From positions 46,923 through 110,922 of the forward strand of contig OMXX01000005.1 of NCBI GenBank assembly GCA_900315105.1: a stretch of 64,000 nucleotides of DNA, in the 5' to 3' direction. Source of the stretch: an uncultured Prevotellaceae bacterium (lineage in GTDB: Bacteria > Bacteroidota > Bacteroidia > Bacteroidales > Bacteroidaceae). Position numbers and translations under genes: made by a program. Below the pieces are notes generated by a model that was given only the letters and a program-made list of their open reading frames with translations, ran no database searches and was not told the DNA's origin. Positions 8,993 through 17,202 of this stretch are shown here, piece after piece; the first letter of the stretch is position 1, and every line of letters starts with the position of its first letter.

Positions 8993-10162
8993 TTAGAATG
9001 AGTTGAAATATTTTTGCAGTTTATCTGTTCCGAGGAAAATTGAGCCTATTATCCCATCTGGTCTTATAATCACATAGAATGGCCATCCTGGTATATCGAA
9101 TTTTGATCCCACGATAGTGCCAAAAGCATGGTCGTTCCAGTCATGCCAACTCACTTTCTTTTCTTTTTTCCAAATTTCCTCGTTATCCATAGAAATAGTA
9201 ATGATCTCAACCTCATTCTTGTGCTTTGCATAGAATTCCTCAATTGTCGGTTTTATAGCCTGACAAGGACCACAACCAGCGGTAGAGAACTGTAATAGGA
9301 CTATTTTCTTTCCGACAAACTCAGAAAGCTTATGTTCCTTGTCTTCACGATCATAAAGCGTGAAGTCTATCATTTTATTACCAACATGCAGATAGTTGCT
9401 TGATGGAACAAGAATTCGCTTTTCTTCGGCTAGGGTTTGATCATCATCATAATCTGTTGAAACTTTTTCTTTTATGAGATTGCGTATTCTATCACTTAGG
9501 TTCTCACTACCTATACGATGAGCTTTAAATGATATATCCCAAAGTTCTTGTATAAAAACAGGATTACATTCCCTATTCTTCATGAAGTCGAGCTTAGACA
9601 CAATATAGATAGAGTCTCTTATGACTTGCACTTTTTCCAACATCTCATCGCTATCTGATTCAAGGTCTCTTGGTGCCTTTTTGTCAAGTTCTTTTACTAT
9701 CATGCGTTTGAAATCTGAATATTCATTCGATTCTTTTTGCAAGGGATTGTCACTATCTGCACGCCATTGTAAATTCGGCAGATCTGGAGTACCTGTAACT
9801 TTTACTTTCGCACCTTGACATGCATAAATATTTAAGCCACATCCATTAATGTCCAGCAAATATTCAATATTATCTTCACTATCTTCGAGATCCTTATATA
9901 TAAATTTCTTTTCTATATGGAATTTCCCATTCCTTATTGTGTCAACTAATGTTTTATTGCCATTTTTATATAATTGCGATTTCTTTGCCCGAAAAGCAAA
10001 CTGAACAGGAGTTCCGTCAGGAACACCAGTAAGCTCCCCTTCGACAATGATAGGCTTTATGGGTATTCTCTGTTTTTCGTCAGAGGCAGACGTGTCCTTG
10101 TCCTGTGCCCAAGAGCAAGTAGCTGTGAGCAATAACAATAATGATATTATATTTCGTTTCAT
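8993..10162 (-). CDS. Secreted DUF4369-like/thioredoxin-fold protein (TlpA/AhpC-TSA type), CGPC
   Basis: 389 residues with a signal peptide ending near SWAQ-20. Residues ~25-160 resemble the DUF4369 domain (VEGELTGVPDGTPVQFAF). A variable helical middle follows, and residues ~262-389 form a thioredoxin fold with Cys297-Gly-Pro-Cys300 and the cis-proline segment GWPFYVII. Periplasmic TlpA-like proteins reduce disulfides or cytochrome c precursors; the partner here is unknown. It is the last of three tandem paralogues, starting 37 bp after the preceding stop, and is followed by a terminator. Sequence similarity to the next two genes upstream is very high across the whole length, so the cluster arose by tandem duplication. 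Confidence 0.88.
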   Translation of the reverse strand: MKRNIISLLLLLTATCSWAQDKDTSASDEKQRIPIKPIIVEGELTGVPDGTPVQFAFRAKKSQLYKNGNKTLVDTIRNGKFHIEKKFIYKDLEDSEDNIEYLLDINGCGLNIYACQGAKVKVTGTPDLPNLQWRADSDNPLQKESNEYSDFKRMIVKELDKKAPRDLESDSDEMLEKVQVIRDSIYIVSKLDFMKNRECNPVFIQELWDISFKAHRIGSENLSDRIRNLIKEKVSTDYDDDQTLAEEKRILVPSSNYLHVGNKMIDFTLYDREDKEHKLSEFVGKKIVLLQFSTAGCGPCQAIKPTIEEFYAKHKNEVEIITISMDNEEIWKKEKKVSWHDWNDHAFGTIVGSKFDIPGWPFYVIIRPDGIIGSIFLGTDKLQKYFNSF

Positions 10163-10198
10163 AGAATGAATTGACTTTTGATTTTATATTAGGAATTT

Positions 10199-11842
10199 CT
10201 ATTTCCTGTTTTTTAGCATATTCTCTATTTCCGTATCAGGAACATGTTCGATTAATTCCCTGAAGAAAGGTCCTAAACGACCTTGGGACTTGTTGATAAT
10301 GTTACCATTCGGATGTATAATCACAAAGGATGTCTTCATTCCATAATATTCTGATAATTCAAGTGCATAATTATAGTCATTCCACTCATGAAAACTTACT
10401 GTACTTTTTTCTTTCAACCAGTCTCTCTTTTCATCTGCTGAAATGGCTATCACTTCCACTTTGTCTTTGTGGCGCTTGTAGAATCCGTCAAGGATAGGTT
10501 TCGCCTCAAGACAAGGTTTACAGCCTTGTATGGTAAACATCAATACAATATATTTCCCATTAAATTCTGACAGCTTATGCACCTTGCCTTTACGGTCGTA
10601 AAGCGTAAAGTCTTTCGCTTGGCTATTAGATTGAGTTTGCTCGTCTGTTGAGGATTGTGGTGCCTGAGAATCTTGGAATGTATCGAAATATTTTAGCAAT
10701 TCGTTGTTACCGGGGAAAATAGAACTGATAACGCCATCTGATTTTATAATCACATGATAAGGATATCCGGGAATATTGAATTTACTTCCTATGGAAGAGC
10801 CAGAAGTATGATCATTCCAATCTGACCAACTTACTTTCTCTTCACTTTTCCAAGTCTTTTCATCATCCATAGAAATGGTAATTACCTCAACCTCATCCTT
10901 ATGTTTTGCATAGAACTTCTCAATCTCTGGCCTTACAGCATGACAAGGACCACAGGCTTTTGTAGAAAACTGTAATACGACATTTTTCTTTCCTAAAAAC
11001 TCCGAAAGTTTATGTTCCTTGTCATTACGGTCGAAGAATGTTAAATCCGGCATTTTATCACCGACTTTCAGATATTCACTTGACGGAATAAGAAGTTTTT
11101 TTGCATCAATTATATTAGAGTCATCGTTATATTCAACGGGAACTTTCTCTTCAATTAATTTGCGTATTCTTTCACTAAGTTCTTTATTTCCAAGCTGATG
11201 AGAAATGATAGAAATTCTATGAAGCTCATTAGCAAAAACAGGATTAAATTCTCTTGCCTTAATGTAGTCAAGAGTAGATACAACAATGATAGAATCCTTT
11301 GCTCTTTCCAGATTCTTTATAAAATCTTCATCATTGTCAGCTTCGTATGCTTCTTGTATTTTCTTATTTATATTATCTGTCTTTTCGCGTCTATAAGTCC
11401 AATATTCGTTAAATACTTTTTGTAATGGATGATTGCTCGTAGCAATCCAATTACTACATGGTAATCCTTTTGCTGTAACCTTTATCTTTGTGCCAGGATT
11501 GGCGTAAACAGGAAGAAATGTCCCATTTGTGGAAAGTATATACTCAACATTTTCTTCATTATCTCCATCGTCTTTGTATATAAATTTCTTTTCTATATGA
11601 AATTTTCCATACGTAATTGTTGTAGTCAATGTGTTATGGGCATGCCTGTATTCTCCTGTTTTTCTTATTCGATAACAGAAACTAACAGGAGTTCCATCAG
11701 GAACACTAGTAACCTCGCCATCAATAATGATAGGCTTAATTGGTATTCTCTGTTTTTCGTCATCGGTTGATGCGTTCTTAACTTGCCCCCAAGAGCAAGT
11801 AGCTATGAGTAATAACAATATTGATATTATATTTCGTTTCAT
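10199..11842 (-). CDS. Secreted DUF4369-like protein with two thioredoxin domains
   Basis: 547 residues with a signal peptide (MKRNIISILLLLIATCSWG). The N-terminal 390 residues align with the neighbouring paralogues, including Cys297-Gly-Pro-Cys300 and GYPYHVII. After a Gln/Ser-rich linker (QDSQAPQSSTDEQTQSNSQ) there is a second thioredoxin domain with Cys441-Lys-Pro-Cys444. This second copy has GMKTSFVII where the others have a proline (GYP/AYP), so the usual cis-Pro next to the active site seems to be missing. The second domain resembles the CGGC paralogues at 22558-27675 in the segment WNDYNYALELSEYYG more than the CGPC group. Middle gene of the three-gene cluster, 97 bp after the previous stop. 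Confidence 0.87.
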   Translation of the reverse strand: MKRNIISILLLLIATCSWGQVKNASTDDEKQRIPIKPIIIDGEVTSVPDGTPVSFCYRIRKTGEYRHAHNTLTTTITYGKFHIEKKFIYKDDGDNEENVEYILSTNGTFLPVYANPGTKIKVTAKGLPCSNWIATSNHPLQKVFNEYWTYRREKTDNINKKIQEAYEADNDEDFIKNLERAKDSIIVVSTLDYIKAREFNPVFANELHRISIISHQLGNKELSERIRKLIEEKVPVEYNDDSNIIDAKKLLIPSSEYLKVGDKMPDLTFFDRNDKEHKLSEFLGKKNVVLQFSTKACGPCHAVRPEIEKFYAKHKDEVEVITISMDDEKTWKSEEKVSWSDWNDHTSGSSIGSKFNIPGYPYHVIIKSDGVISSIFPGNNELLKYFDTFQDSQAPQSSTDEQTQSNSQAKDFTLYDRKGKVHKLSEFNGKYIVLMFTIQGCKPCLEAKPILDGFYKRHKDKVEVIAISADEKRDWLKEKSTVSFHEWNDYNYALELSEYYGMKTSFVIIHPNGNIINKSQGRLGPFFRELIEHVPDTEIENMLKNRK

Positions 11843-11938
11843 AGAATGAATAAATTTAGGCTTCTACACTTGTCTTTACTATTAAAGACGCAAAACTTCT
11901 GAAATAGTTTTAAAAAGTCGGAATTATTTCTATCACAT

Positions 11939-13144
11939 TTAGAAAGTCTTGAAATAATCAAGCAATTCCTTGTTGCCGGGGAAAGTTGAACTTATCACCC
12001 CATCTGGTCTTATAATAACATAATAAGGGTATCCCAACATATCGAATTTTCCTCTTATGGTAGAGCCAGAGGCATGGTCATTCCAATCGCACCAATTCAA
12101 CTTTTGTTCTGTCTTCCATGTCTTTTCATCATCACATGAAATGGTTATGACTTCAACTTTGTCCTTGTGCTTTGCATAAAATTCCTCAATTGTAGGCCTT
12201 ATAGCATGACAAGGACCACAGGCTTTTGTTGAAAATTGCAATATGACGACTTTCTTTCCTACAAACTCCGAAAGCTTATGTTCCTTGTCTTCACGGTCAT
12301 AAAGCGTGAAATCTGGCATTTTATCACCTATATGCAGATGTTCGCTCGATGGAATAAGAAATCCTTTTGCCTCATTTATATTTGAGTCGTCAAGATAATC
12401 TGCTGGAACTTTCTCTGTGAAAAGATTGCGTATTCTGTCACTTAACTGTTGGTCATGCAGTTTGTTAGTCATTAATGATATTCTACGCAGTTCTTCTGCA
12501 AAAACAGTATTAAAATCCTTGTTCTTCATGAAATCAATAATAGAAGACACATGTAAAGAACGCTTTTCTTTTTGAAGTTTCTCAACCAATTCGTTATCAA
12601 CATTGTCCTCATCGTATGCTTCTTGTATTTTTTTATTAATAGGAATCAGTTTGTTGCTTATATAAGTTGCATATTCGTTGTATTCCTTTTGCAAAGGATT
12701 GTTGCTCTCTGCATGCCAATCATGACAGTTTTGCCCTTGACCTGTTACCTTGATATTTGTACCTGGAGTTGCATAGATATTTAGGCTGTTTCCATTTACT
12801 ACAAGATAATATTCTACATTATCTTCATTATCCTCAAAATCCTTATATACTAATTTCTTTTCCAAATGAAATTTACCATTTCTGATAGTATCAACCATAG
12901 TTGCCTTTGCGTTTGGATTGTCTGCCAAGAACTTTAATTCTGGGTTCCGGAACAAATTTGTCTTCCTTACTCGAAAGCATATATCAACAGGAGTTCCATC
13001 GGGAACACCTGTAACCTCGCCATCAATAATGATAGGCTTAATAGCGATTCTCTGCTTTTTGTCATCGGTTGATGCGTTTTTGTCCTGTGCCCAAGAGCAA
13101 GTAGCGATGAGCAATAACAATAATGATATTATGTTTCGTTTCAT
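11939..13144 (-). CDS. Secreted DUF4369-like/thioredoxin-fold protein, CGPC
   Basis: 401 residues; signal peptide MKRNIISLLLLLIATCSWAQ, DUF4369-like region with VDGTPVDICFRV-type strand pattern at ~40-60, and a thioredoxin fold with Cys309-Gly-Pro-Cys312 and GYPYYVII. It has about 12 extra residues (NPELKFLADNPNAKA) in the N-terminal domain relative to its two downstream paralogues. Two further cysteines occur in the thioredoxin domain (ISCDD and LNWCDW), absent from the siblings. It is the first gene of the cluster; a TAATTTTG box at 13193-13200 on the minus strand is a likely promoter. Substrate or redox partner cannot be read. Confidence 0.88.
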   Translation of the reverse strand: MKRNIISLLLLLIATCSWAQDKNASTDDKKQRIAIKPIIIDGEVTGVPDGTPVDICFRVRKTNLFRNPELKFLADNPNAKATMVDTIRNGKFHLEKKLVYKDFEDNEDNVEYYLVVNGNSLNIYATPGTNIKVTGQGQNCHDWHAESNNPLQKEYNEYATYISNKLIPINKKIQEAYDEDNVDNELVEKLQKEKRSLHVSSIIDFMKNKDFNTVFAEELRRISLMTNKLHDQQLSDRIRNLFTEKVPADYLDDSNINEAKGFLIPSSEHLHIGDKMPDFTLYDREDKEHKLSEFVGKKVVILQFSTKACGPCHAIRPTIEEFYAKHKDKVEVITISCDDEKTWKTEQKLNWCDWNDHASGSTIRGKFDMLGYPYYVIIRPDGVISSTFPGNKELLDYFKTF

Positions 13145-13192
13145 AGAATGAATTGACTTCGGTTTTTACACTTGTCTTTACTATTAATGACG

Positions 13193-13200
13193 CAAAATTA
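13193..13200 (-). promoter_or_regulatory. Probable -7 box for the three-gene CGPC thioredoxin cluster
   Basis: On the minus strand TAATTTTG lies 49 bp upstream of the ATG at 13144. A similar gcgtc-attaatagtaaagac segment is found upstream of the second gene at 11870-11890, indicating that the leader was duplicated with the gene. The -33 element is not convincing. Confidence 0.5.
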
Positions 13201-13311
13201 AACAAAAAGATTTAAAAACTCGGCATTTTTTTCAAATTTCAATAAAATTGTTGGTATTCGCAAGCATTTTCCCTTTGTTGATAATCTTATGAAAGTCCCT
13301 TGTTCCTCCTA

Positions 13312-13403
13312 AGATACTCCATCGATTCTCCATCGATACTCCATCGATTGTCCATCGTTTCGATGGAGGATCGATGGACTTACGATGGACTAACGATGGA
13401 GTA
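13312..13403. repeat. Large imperfect hairpin built of ccatcgat units
   Basis: The left arm contains four ctccatcgat/tccatcg units and the right arm the complementary cgatgga units (gatggagg, gatggact, gatggact, gatggagt), so the 92-bp segment begins with gatactcc and ends with ggagtatc. It lies in the divergent region between the thioredoxin cluster and the DUF3078 gene. Related units (gatactccatcgatggg) occur at 24480-24495. Confidence 0.8.
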
Positions 13404-13480
13404 TCTACAAAGAAAAATCGAATTGTTAGTGATGGTTATGGTAGGGAATGAGGATTCATGTTGAAAAAAATCGCCAAACA

Positions 13481-13512
13481 TTTGCATATTGCGGATTCTT
13501 TTTGTAACTTTG
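13481..13512 (+). promoter_or_regulatory. Bacteroidetes-type promoter of the DUF3078 gene
   Basis: TTTG at 13481-13484 and TAACTTTG at 13505-13512 are separated by 20 bp, matching the consensus. The start codon lies 31 bp downstream. Confidence 0.85.
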
Positions 13513-13543
13513 CAGCTAATTTCCACTCATACAGGTATATAAT

Positions 13544-14785
13544 ATGACTAAGAAACTTGTCGGCATTGCTTTGATTTTGCTTGCTACCTTGTCAGCCAAT
13601 GCACAGTTACAACACTATATGGACTCTCTTTCCATCTGCAAGGCTCGTATTGATTCCTTGCAGCGCTCGCTCGATTCACTCAGAAGCAGTAATGTTAATG
13701 GGCAGTTCTTCCGATTGTTTGCTCCTATGACCTTTTATCCTGACGTTGTGCAAAGCGTGATGGAAAATGGGTCTTCTGATAATACTATCAATAACATCCT
13801 GATGCAGAACTATCTGAAGCATCCGGAACTTATTGAGACAACGGCTTGCAAGTTGCATAAGGTGGCTTCTGTGGCTGAGTCAGCTCCAACCGTTCCTGTG
13901 CAGAGAAAGGTGGAGGTTGCTCGTGAGGAATCATTCGAGAATGAGACTGCATTGGCACCTGATTCGCCTGTAAGTCTGGAGATTTTCAAGCCAAACTTCT
14001 GGAAGTTCTCTGGCGACTATAACCTGCAGTTCATGCAGAGCCATTTCTCAAGAAACTGGTATAAGAGTGGTGACGACAACCTCTCGGCTGTGGCTAATGT
14101 TGTCTTGAAATACAACTATAACAATCAGCAGAAGATAAAGTGGGATAATATGCTTGAGATGAAGCTGGGTATTCAGAATTCTCCGTCAGATACTCTTCAT
14201 AAGCTGAAGACCACCTCCGACCTCCTGCGTTATACTGGTAAGCTTGGTTTGCAGGCAACAAAGAAGTGGTACTATACATTCCAAATTCTTGCTACCTCTC
14301 AGTTCGTCAGGGGCTATAAGAGCAATGACCCTATGGTCTATTCAGATTTCTTCTCTCCTTTCGAGTTGAACTTCTCAGTCGGTATGGATTATAACATCGA
14401 GGCATACAACAGGAAGCTTACAGGTTCTCTTCACATAGCGCCTTTGGCTCATAACTTCAAGCATGTGTCTCGTCTGGCTCTTGCCACCCGTTATGGTCTT
14501 CCTGAAGGGCATCACGGCATGAACGACTGGGGTTCTCAGTTTACCGCAAACATAACGTGGGCTCCTACGGATAAGTTCAAGTGGGGGACTCGTCTCTATG
14601 CCTATACCACATACTCAAGGGCTGTGATAGAGTGGGAGAACACCTTCTCATTCGCTTTCAGCAGATATATCTCTGCACAGGTGTTCCTCTATCCTCGCTT
14701 TGACGATGGCGTTCAGAAGATGCCTAATCACAGTTATTGGCAGATAAAGGAGTATCTGTCGCTCGGATTCTCGTATTCGATGTAA
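13544..14785 (+). CDS. DUF3078-like outer-membrane beta-barrel protein
   Basis: 413 residues with a signal peptide (MTKKLVGIALILLATLSANAQ). Residues ~20-45 look like a short coiled coil (MDSLSICKARIDSLQRSLDSL). From ~150 the protein is made of alternating hydrophobic strands (FKPNFWKFSGDYNLQFMQ; NWYKSGDDNLSAVANVVLKYNY; SLGFSYSM) and ends in an aromatic-like C-terminal strand, as expected for an outer-membrane barrel. The NWYKSGDDNLS motif fits the DUF3078 family (WxxGGxNxxS). Function of the family is not known. It has its own promoter and is followed, 1 bp after the stop, by a class I palindrome. Confidence 0.8.
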   Translation: MTKKLVGIALILLATLSANAQLQHYMDSLSICKARIDSLQRSLDSLRSSNVNGQFFRLFAPMTFYPDVVQSVMENGSSDNTINNILMQNYLKHPELIETTACKLHKVASVAESAPTVPVQRKVEVAREESFENETALAPDSPVSLEIFKPNFWKFSGDYNLQFMQSHFSRNWYKSGDDNLSAVANVVLKYNYNNQQKIKWDNMLEMKLGIQNSPSDTLHKLKTTSDLLRYTGKLGLQATKKWYYTFQILATSQFVRGYKSNDPMVYSDFFSPFELNFSVGMDYNIEAYNRKLTGSLHIAPLAHNFKHVSRLALATRYGLPEGHHGMNDWGSQFTANITWAPTDKFKWGTRLYAYTTYSRAVIEWENTFSFAFSRYISAQVFLYPRFDDGVQKMPNHSYWQIKEYLSLGFSYSM

Positions 14786-14825
14786 GGCCCCTTCCCCCGC
14801 CCTCCCGAGGGAGGGAGCCGGAGAG
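14786..14825 (+). repeat. Class I GC-rich palindrome directly after the DUF3078 stop
   Basis: The sequence runs from ggccccttcccccgccctccc through gagggagggagccgg. It starts at the base after the TAA stop. Its inverted partner is 14878-14920, so the helicase ATG at 14843 lies in the loop between them. Confidence 0.92.
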
Positions 14826-14842
14826 CTAATGGACTAATTAAA

Positions 14843-17122
14843 ATGACTGATTTCAAAAATGATATAACGGCTCTTTCGCCTTCCGGCACTCCCCCTCGGG
14901 GGAGCGGGGAGGGGGGCCTTAACCCAGAGCTTGATTTAGCTTGGAATATTATAGCTAATACTGATACGCATCTGTTTCTGACGGGAAAGGCAGGAACAGG
15001 TAAGACGACTTTCCTTCGTGAGTTGCGTAGGAAGGTGCCTAAGCGTATGATAGTAGTGGCTCCTACGGGTATTGCCGCTATTAATGCCGAGGGGGTTACC
15101 ATTCATTCCTTCTTTCAGTTGCCTTTCGGTCCGCAGATTCCTGGTACTCAATATGGTAATAACAAGCGCTATGCCTTCCGCAGGTCGAAGCTGAGGCTCA
15201 TCCGTACCGTTGACCTCGTGGTAATCGATGAGATATCAATGGTGAGGGCGGATTTGCTTGATGCCATAGACTCTGTGCTGAGGCAGTATCGCGATAGGAA
15301 TCGTGCCTTTGGTGGTGTGCAGATGCTTATGATTGGCGATATGCAACAGCTTGCTCCTGTGGCTCGTGAGGATGAATGGGCAATGCTCCGTCCTTATTAT
15401 GACACCCCTTATTTCTTCTCAAGCAAGGCACTTCAGCAAACGGATTTCGTTACCGTAGAGCTTCAGCATGTGTATCGTCAGAGTGATCCGTTGTTTGTCA
15501 GTCTTCTTAATAAGGTTCGTACAAATACCGCAGATGCAGAGACTTTGAATACGCTTAACCAGCGTTGTATTGCAGGCTTCAATCCTCCGAAACAGGAGGG
15601 CTATATCCGACTTGTAACGCATAATGTTCAGGCAGACAATATCAATCAGAAAGAGCTTGAGGCTCTTCCAACTCCTGCCTATCATTATGATGCAACTGTC
15701 TGGAAGGATTTCCCGGAATTGTCGTTCCCTACGGATAAGACTCTCACCTTGAAACTTGGTGCTCAGGTGATGTTCATAAAGAACGATTCGTCGGCAGATA
15801 AGAAGTATTATAACGGTATGATTGGCGAGATTGTCGATATTGACGATGACCACATACAAGTGCGTCCTTCTGGGCAGTCGGATGTTATTGATGTTACTCC
15901 AGAGGAGTGGCAGAATATGAAATATGAGCTTGACGAGAAGACGAAAGAGATACACGAGACCGTTGTCGGCACATTTACCCAATACCCTCTGAAAACGGCT
16001 TGGGCAATAACCGTACATAAATCTCAGGGACTTACTTTCGAACATGCCATTATCGACGTTCAGCATAGCTTTGCCCACGGACAGACATACGTGGCTCTAT
16101 CCCGTTGTAAGTCTTTGGAGGGAATGGTTCTTGCTGCTCCCATTCCTCAATATGCTATCATAAATGACAAGACAGTTGAGACGTTTCAGGAAGATCCAAG
16201 GCATAAATCTCCTGATGAGCAGAAACTTGACCAAATGCAGAGGCATTATCTGCTTAGGACGATAGAGGATTTGTTCTCCTTTGCGCAGATAAAGTTTGGC
16301 TATGGTGATATCGTCCGCCTGATGAGAGAGCATTTCTATTCATCTGCAAACAAACAGTATAATGCATGGGTGGAGTCTTCGGAATTGTTCAAACAGAAGG
16401 TGGATGATGTGGCTGTGAAGTTCCATAACCAGTATCAGAACATCGTTCTCACGGAGGCTGACTACCAGAACTCGGAGTTGCTTCAGGAAAGATTGATGAA
16501 GGGTGCTGACTATTTCGAGCAGCAGTTGTGTGATACATTTACTCTTCTTACAAAGACTTCTCTTGCCACCAACAACAAGGCAGTAAAGGAGCGTGTGGAT
16601 AATCTCATGCAGAACTTCAACGATTTGGTGAAGTTCAAGATGCTTCTCCTTCATTATGTAGCTCACAACGGATTGAGACTTCAGCCTTTCCTTCAGGCAA
16701 AGGCAAAGATTTCGCTTTCTCTTGACGAGGATGTAGAAAAGGGTAAAGGGGAAAGTAGAAAGAGTAAAGAGGAAAGGGTAAAGAAGAAAGAGACGAAGGA
16801 GAAGAAGCCCAAGGTGACGATGGAGATGAAGCAGGAGAAGGCTCTTGAAATGTACCTTGACGGCAATCTCGTTGAGGATATTGCCAAGGAGATGGGAGTT
16901 GTTGAGAGTACTGTGTATAGCTATCTGCTGCCTTCTGTGTTGAAAGGCAAACTTCCTCTTAATCATCTTTTTGAGCAGAAGAAAATAGATGCCGTGAATA
17001 AATGTCTTGAAGCCAATCCTTCAGCAACAGCCAAGGATGTTGTTGATGCCTTAGGACGTGATGAATACGGCTATGGCATAGTGAAATGCTGTATGGCGGT
17101 AAGAGGAAAAATTAACAATTAA
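14843..17122 (+). CDS. PIF1-like ATP-dependent helicase with C-terminal HTH domain
   Basis: 759 residues. A Walker A motif (LFLTGKAGTGKTTFLR) lies near residue 50, Walker B-like LVVIDEISMV near 130, and helicase motifs continue through AITVHKSQGLTF and YVALSRCKSLEGMVL near 400, as in PIF1/RecD2-like superfamily 1B helicases. The C-terminus (after a Lys/Glu linker ~635-665) has EKALEMYLDGNLVEDIAKEMGV, a helix-turn-helix of the kind found at RecQ and PIF1-like C-termini. Codons 13-26 are a translated class I palindrome (LSPSGTPPRGSGEGGL), located before the conserved domain. The ATG at 14843 is the only one upstream of the domain in this frame. The last residues KINN arise from the terminator repeat at 17111. 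Confidence 0.9.
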   Translation: MTDFKNDITALSPSGTPPRGSGEGGLNPELDLAWNIIANTDTHLFLTGKAGTGKTTFLRELRRKVPKRMIVVAPTGIAAINAEGVTIHSFFQLPFGPQIPGTQYGNNKRYAFRRSKLRLIRTVDLVVIDEISMVRADLLDAIDSVLRQYRDRNRAFGGVQMLMIGDMQQLAPVAREDEWAMLRPYYDTPYFFSSKALQQTDFVTVELQHVYRQSDPLFVSLLNKVRTNTADAETLNTLNQRCIAGFNPPKQEGYIRLVTHNVQADNINQKELEALPTPAYHYDATVWKDFPELSFPTDKTLTLKLGAQVMFIKNDSSADKKYYNGMIGEIVDIDDDHIQVRPSGQSDVIDVTPEEWQNMKYELDEKTKEIHETVVGTFTQYPLKTAWAITVHKSQGLTFEHAIIDVQHSFAHGQTYVALSRCKSLEGMVLAAPIPQYAIINDKTVETFQEDPRHKSPDEQKLDQMQRHYLLRTIEDLFSFAQIKFGYGDIVRLMREHFYSSANKQYNAWVESSELFKQKVDDVAVKFHNQYQNIVLTEADYQNSELLQERLMKGADYFEQQLCDTFTLLTKTSLATNNKAVKERVDNLMQNFNDLVKFKMLLLHYVAHNGLRLQPFLQAKAKISLSLDEDVEKGKGESRKSKEERVKKKETKEKKPKVTMEMKQEKALEMYLDGNLVEDIAKEMGVVESTVYSYLLPSVLKGKLPLNHLFEQKKIDAVNKCLEANPSATAKDVVDALGRDEYGYGIVKCCMAVRGKINN
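14878..14920 (-). repeat. Class I palindrome translated inside the helicase N-terminus
   Basis: The sequence runs from cgccttccggcactccccct through cggggagcggggaggggggc, in frame as SPSGTPPRGSGEGG. It shares the ccccctcgggggag core with the copy at 58383. No stop codon occurs in the reading frame used. Confidence 0.9.
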
Positions 17123-17202
17123 TAATTAACAATTAACATAGGCTCGCGCAGAATGGCCTTCAAGCTCTCTGGCATGTTAATTGTTAATTATTAATTGTTA
17201 AT
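17111..17202. terminator. Perfect 28-bp inverted repeat between convergent genes (bidirectional terminator)
   Basis: Arm 17111-17138 (attaacaattaataattaac...) is the exact reverse complement of 17175-17202. The arms overlap the 3' ends of both the helicase and the MFS gene, which both end in INN-stop because of it. The attaacaattaataattaac motif recurs at 54312-54333. Confidence 0.85.

Noticed and set aside
13312..13403. CRISPR-like short repeats
   Set aside because: Units are adjacent or a few bases apart, palindromic, and have no unique 30-bp spacers; no cas gene is present.
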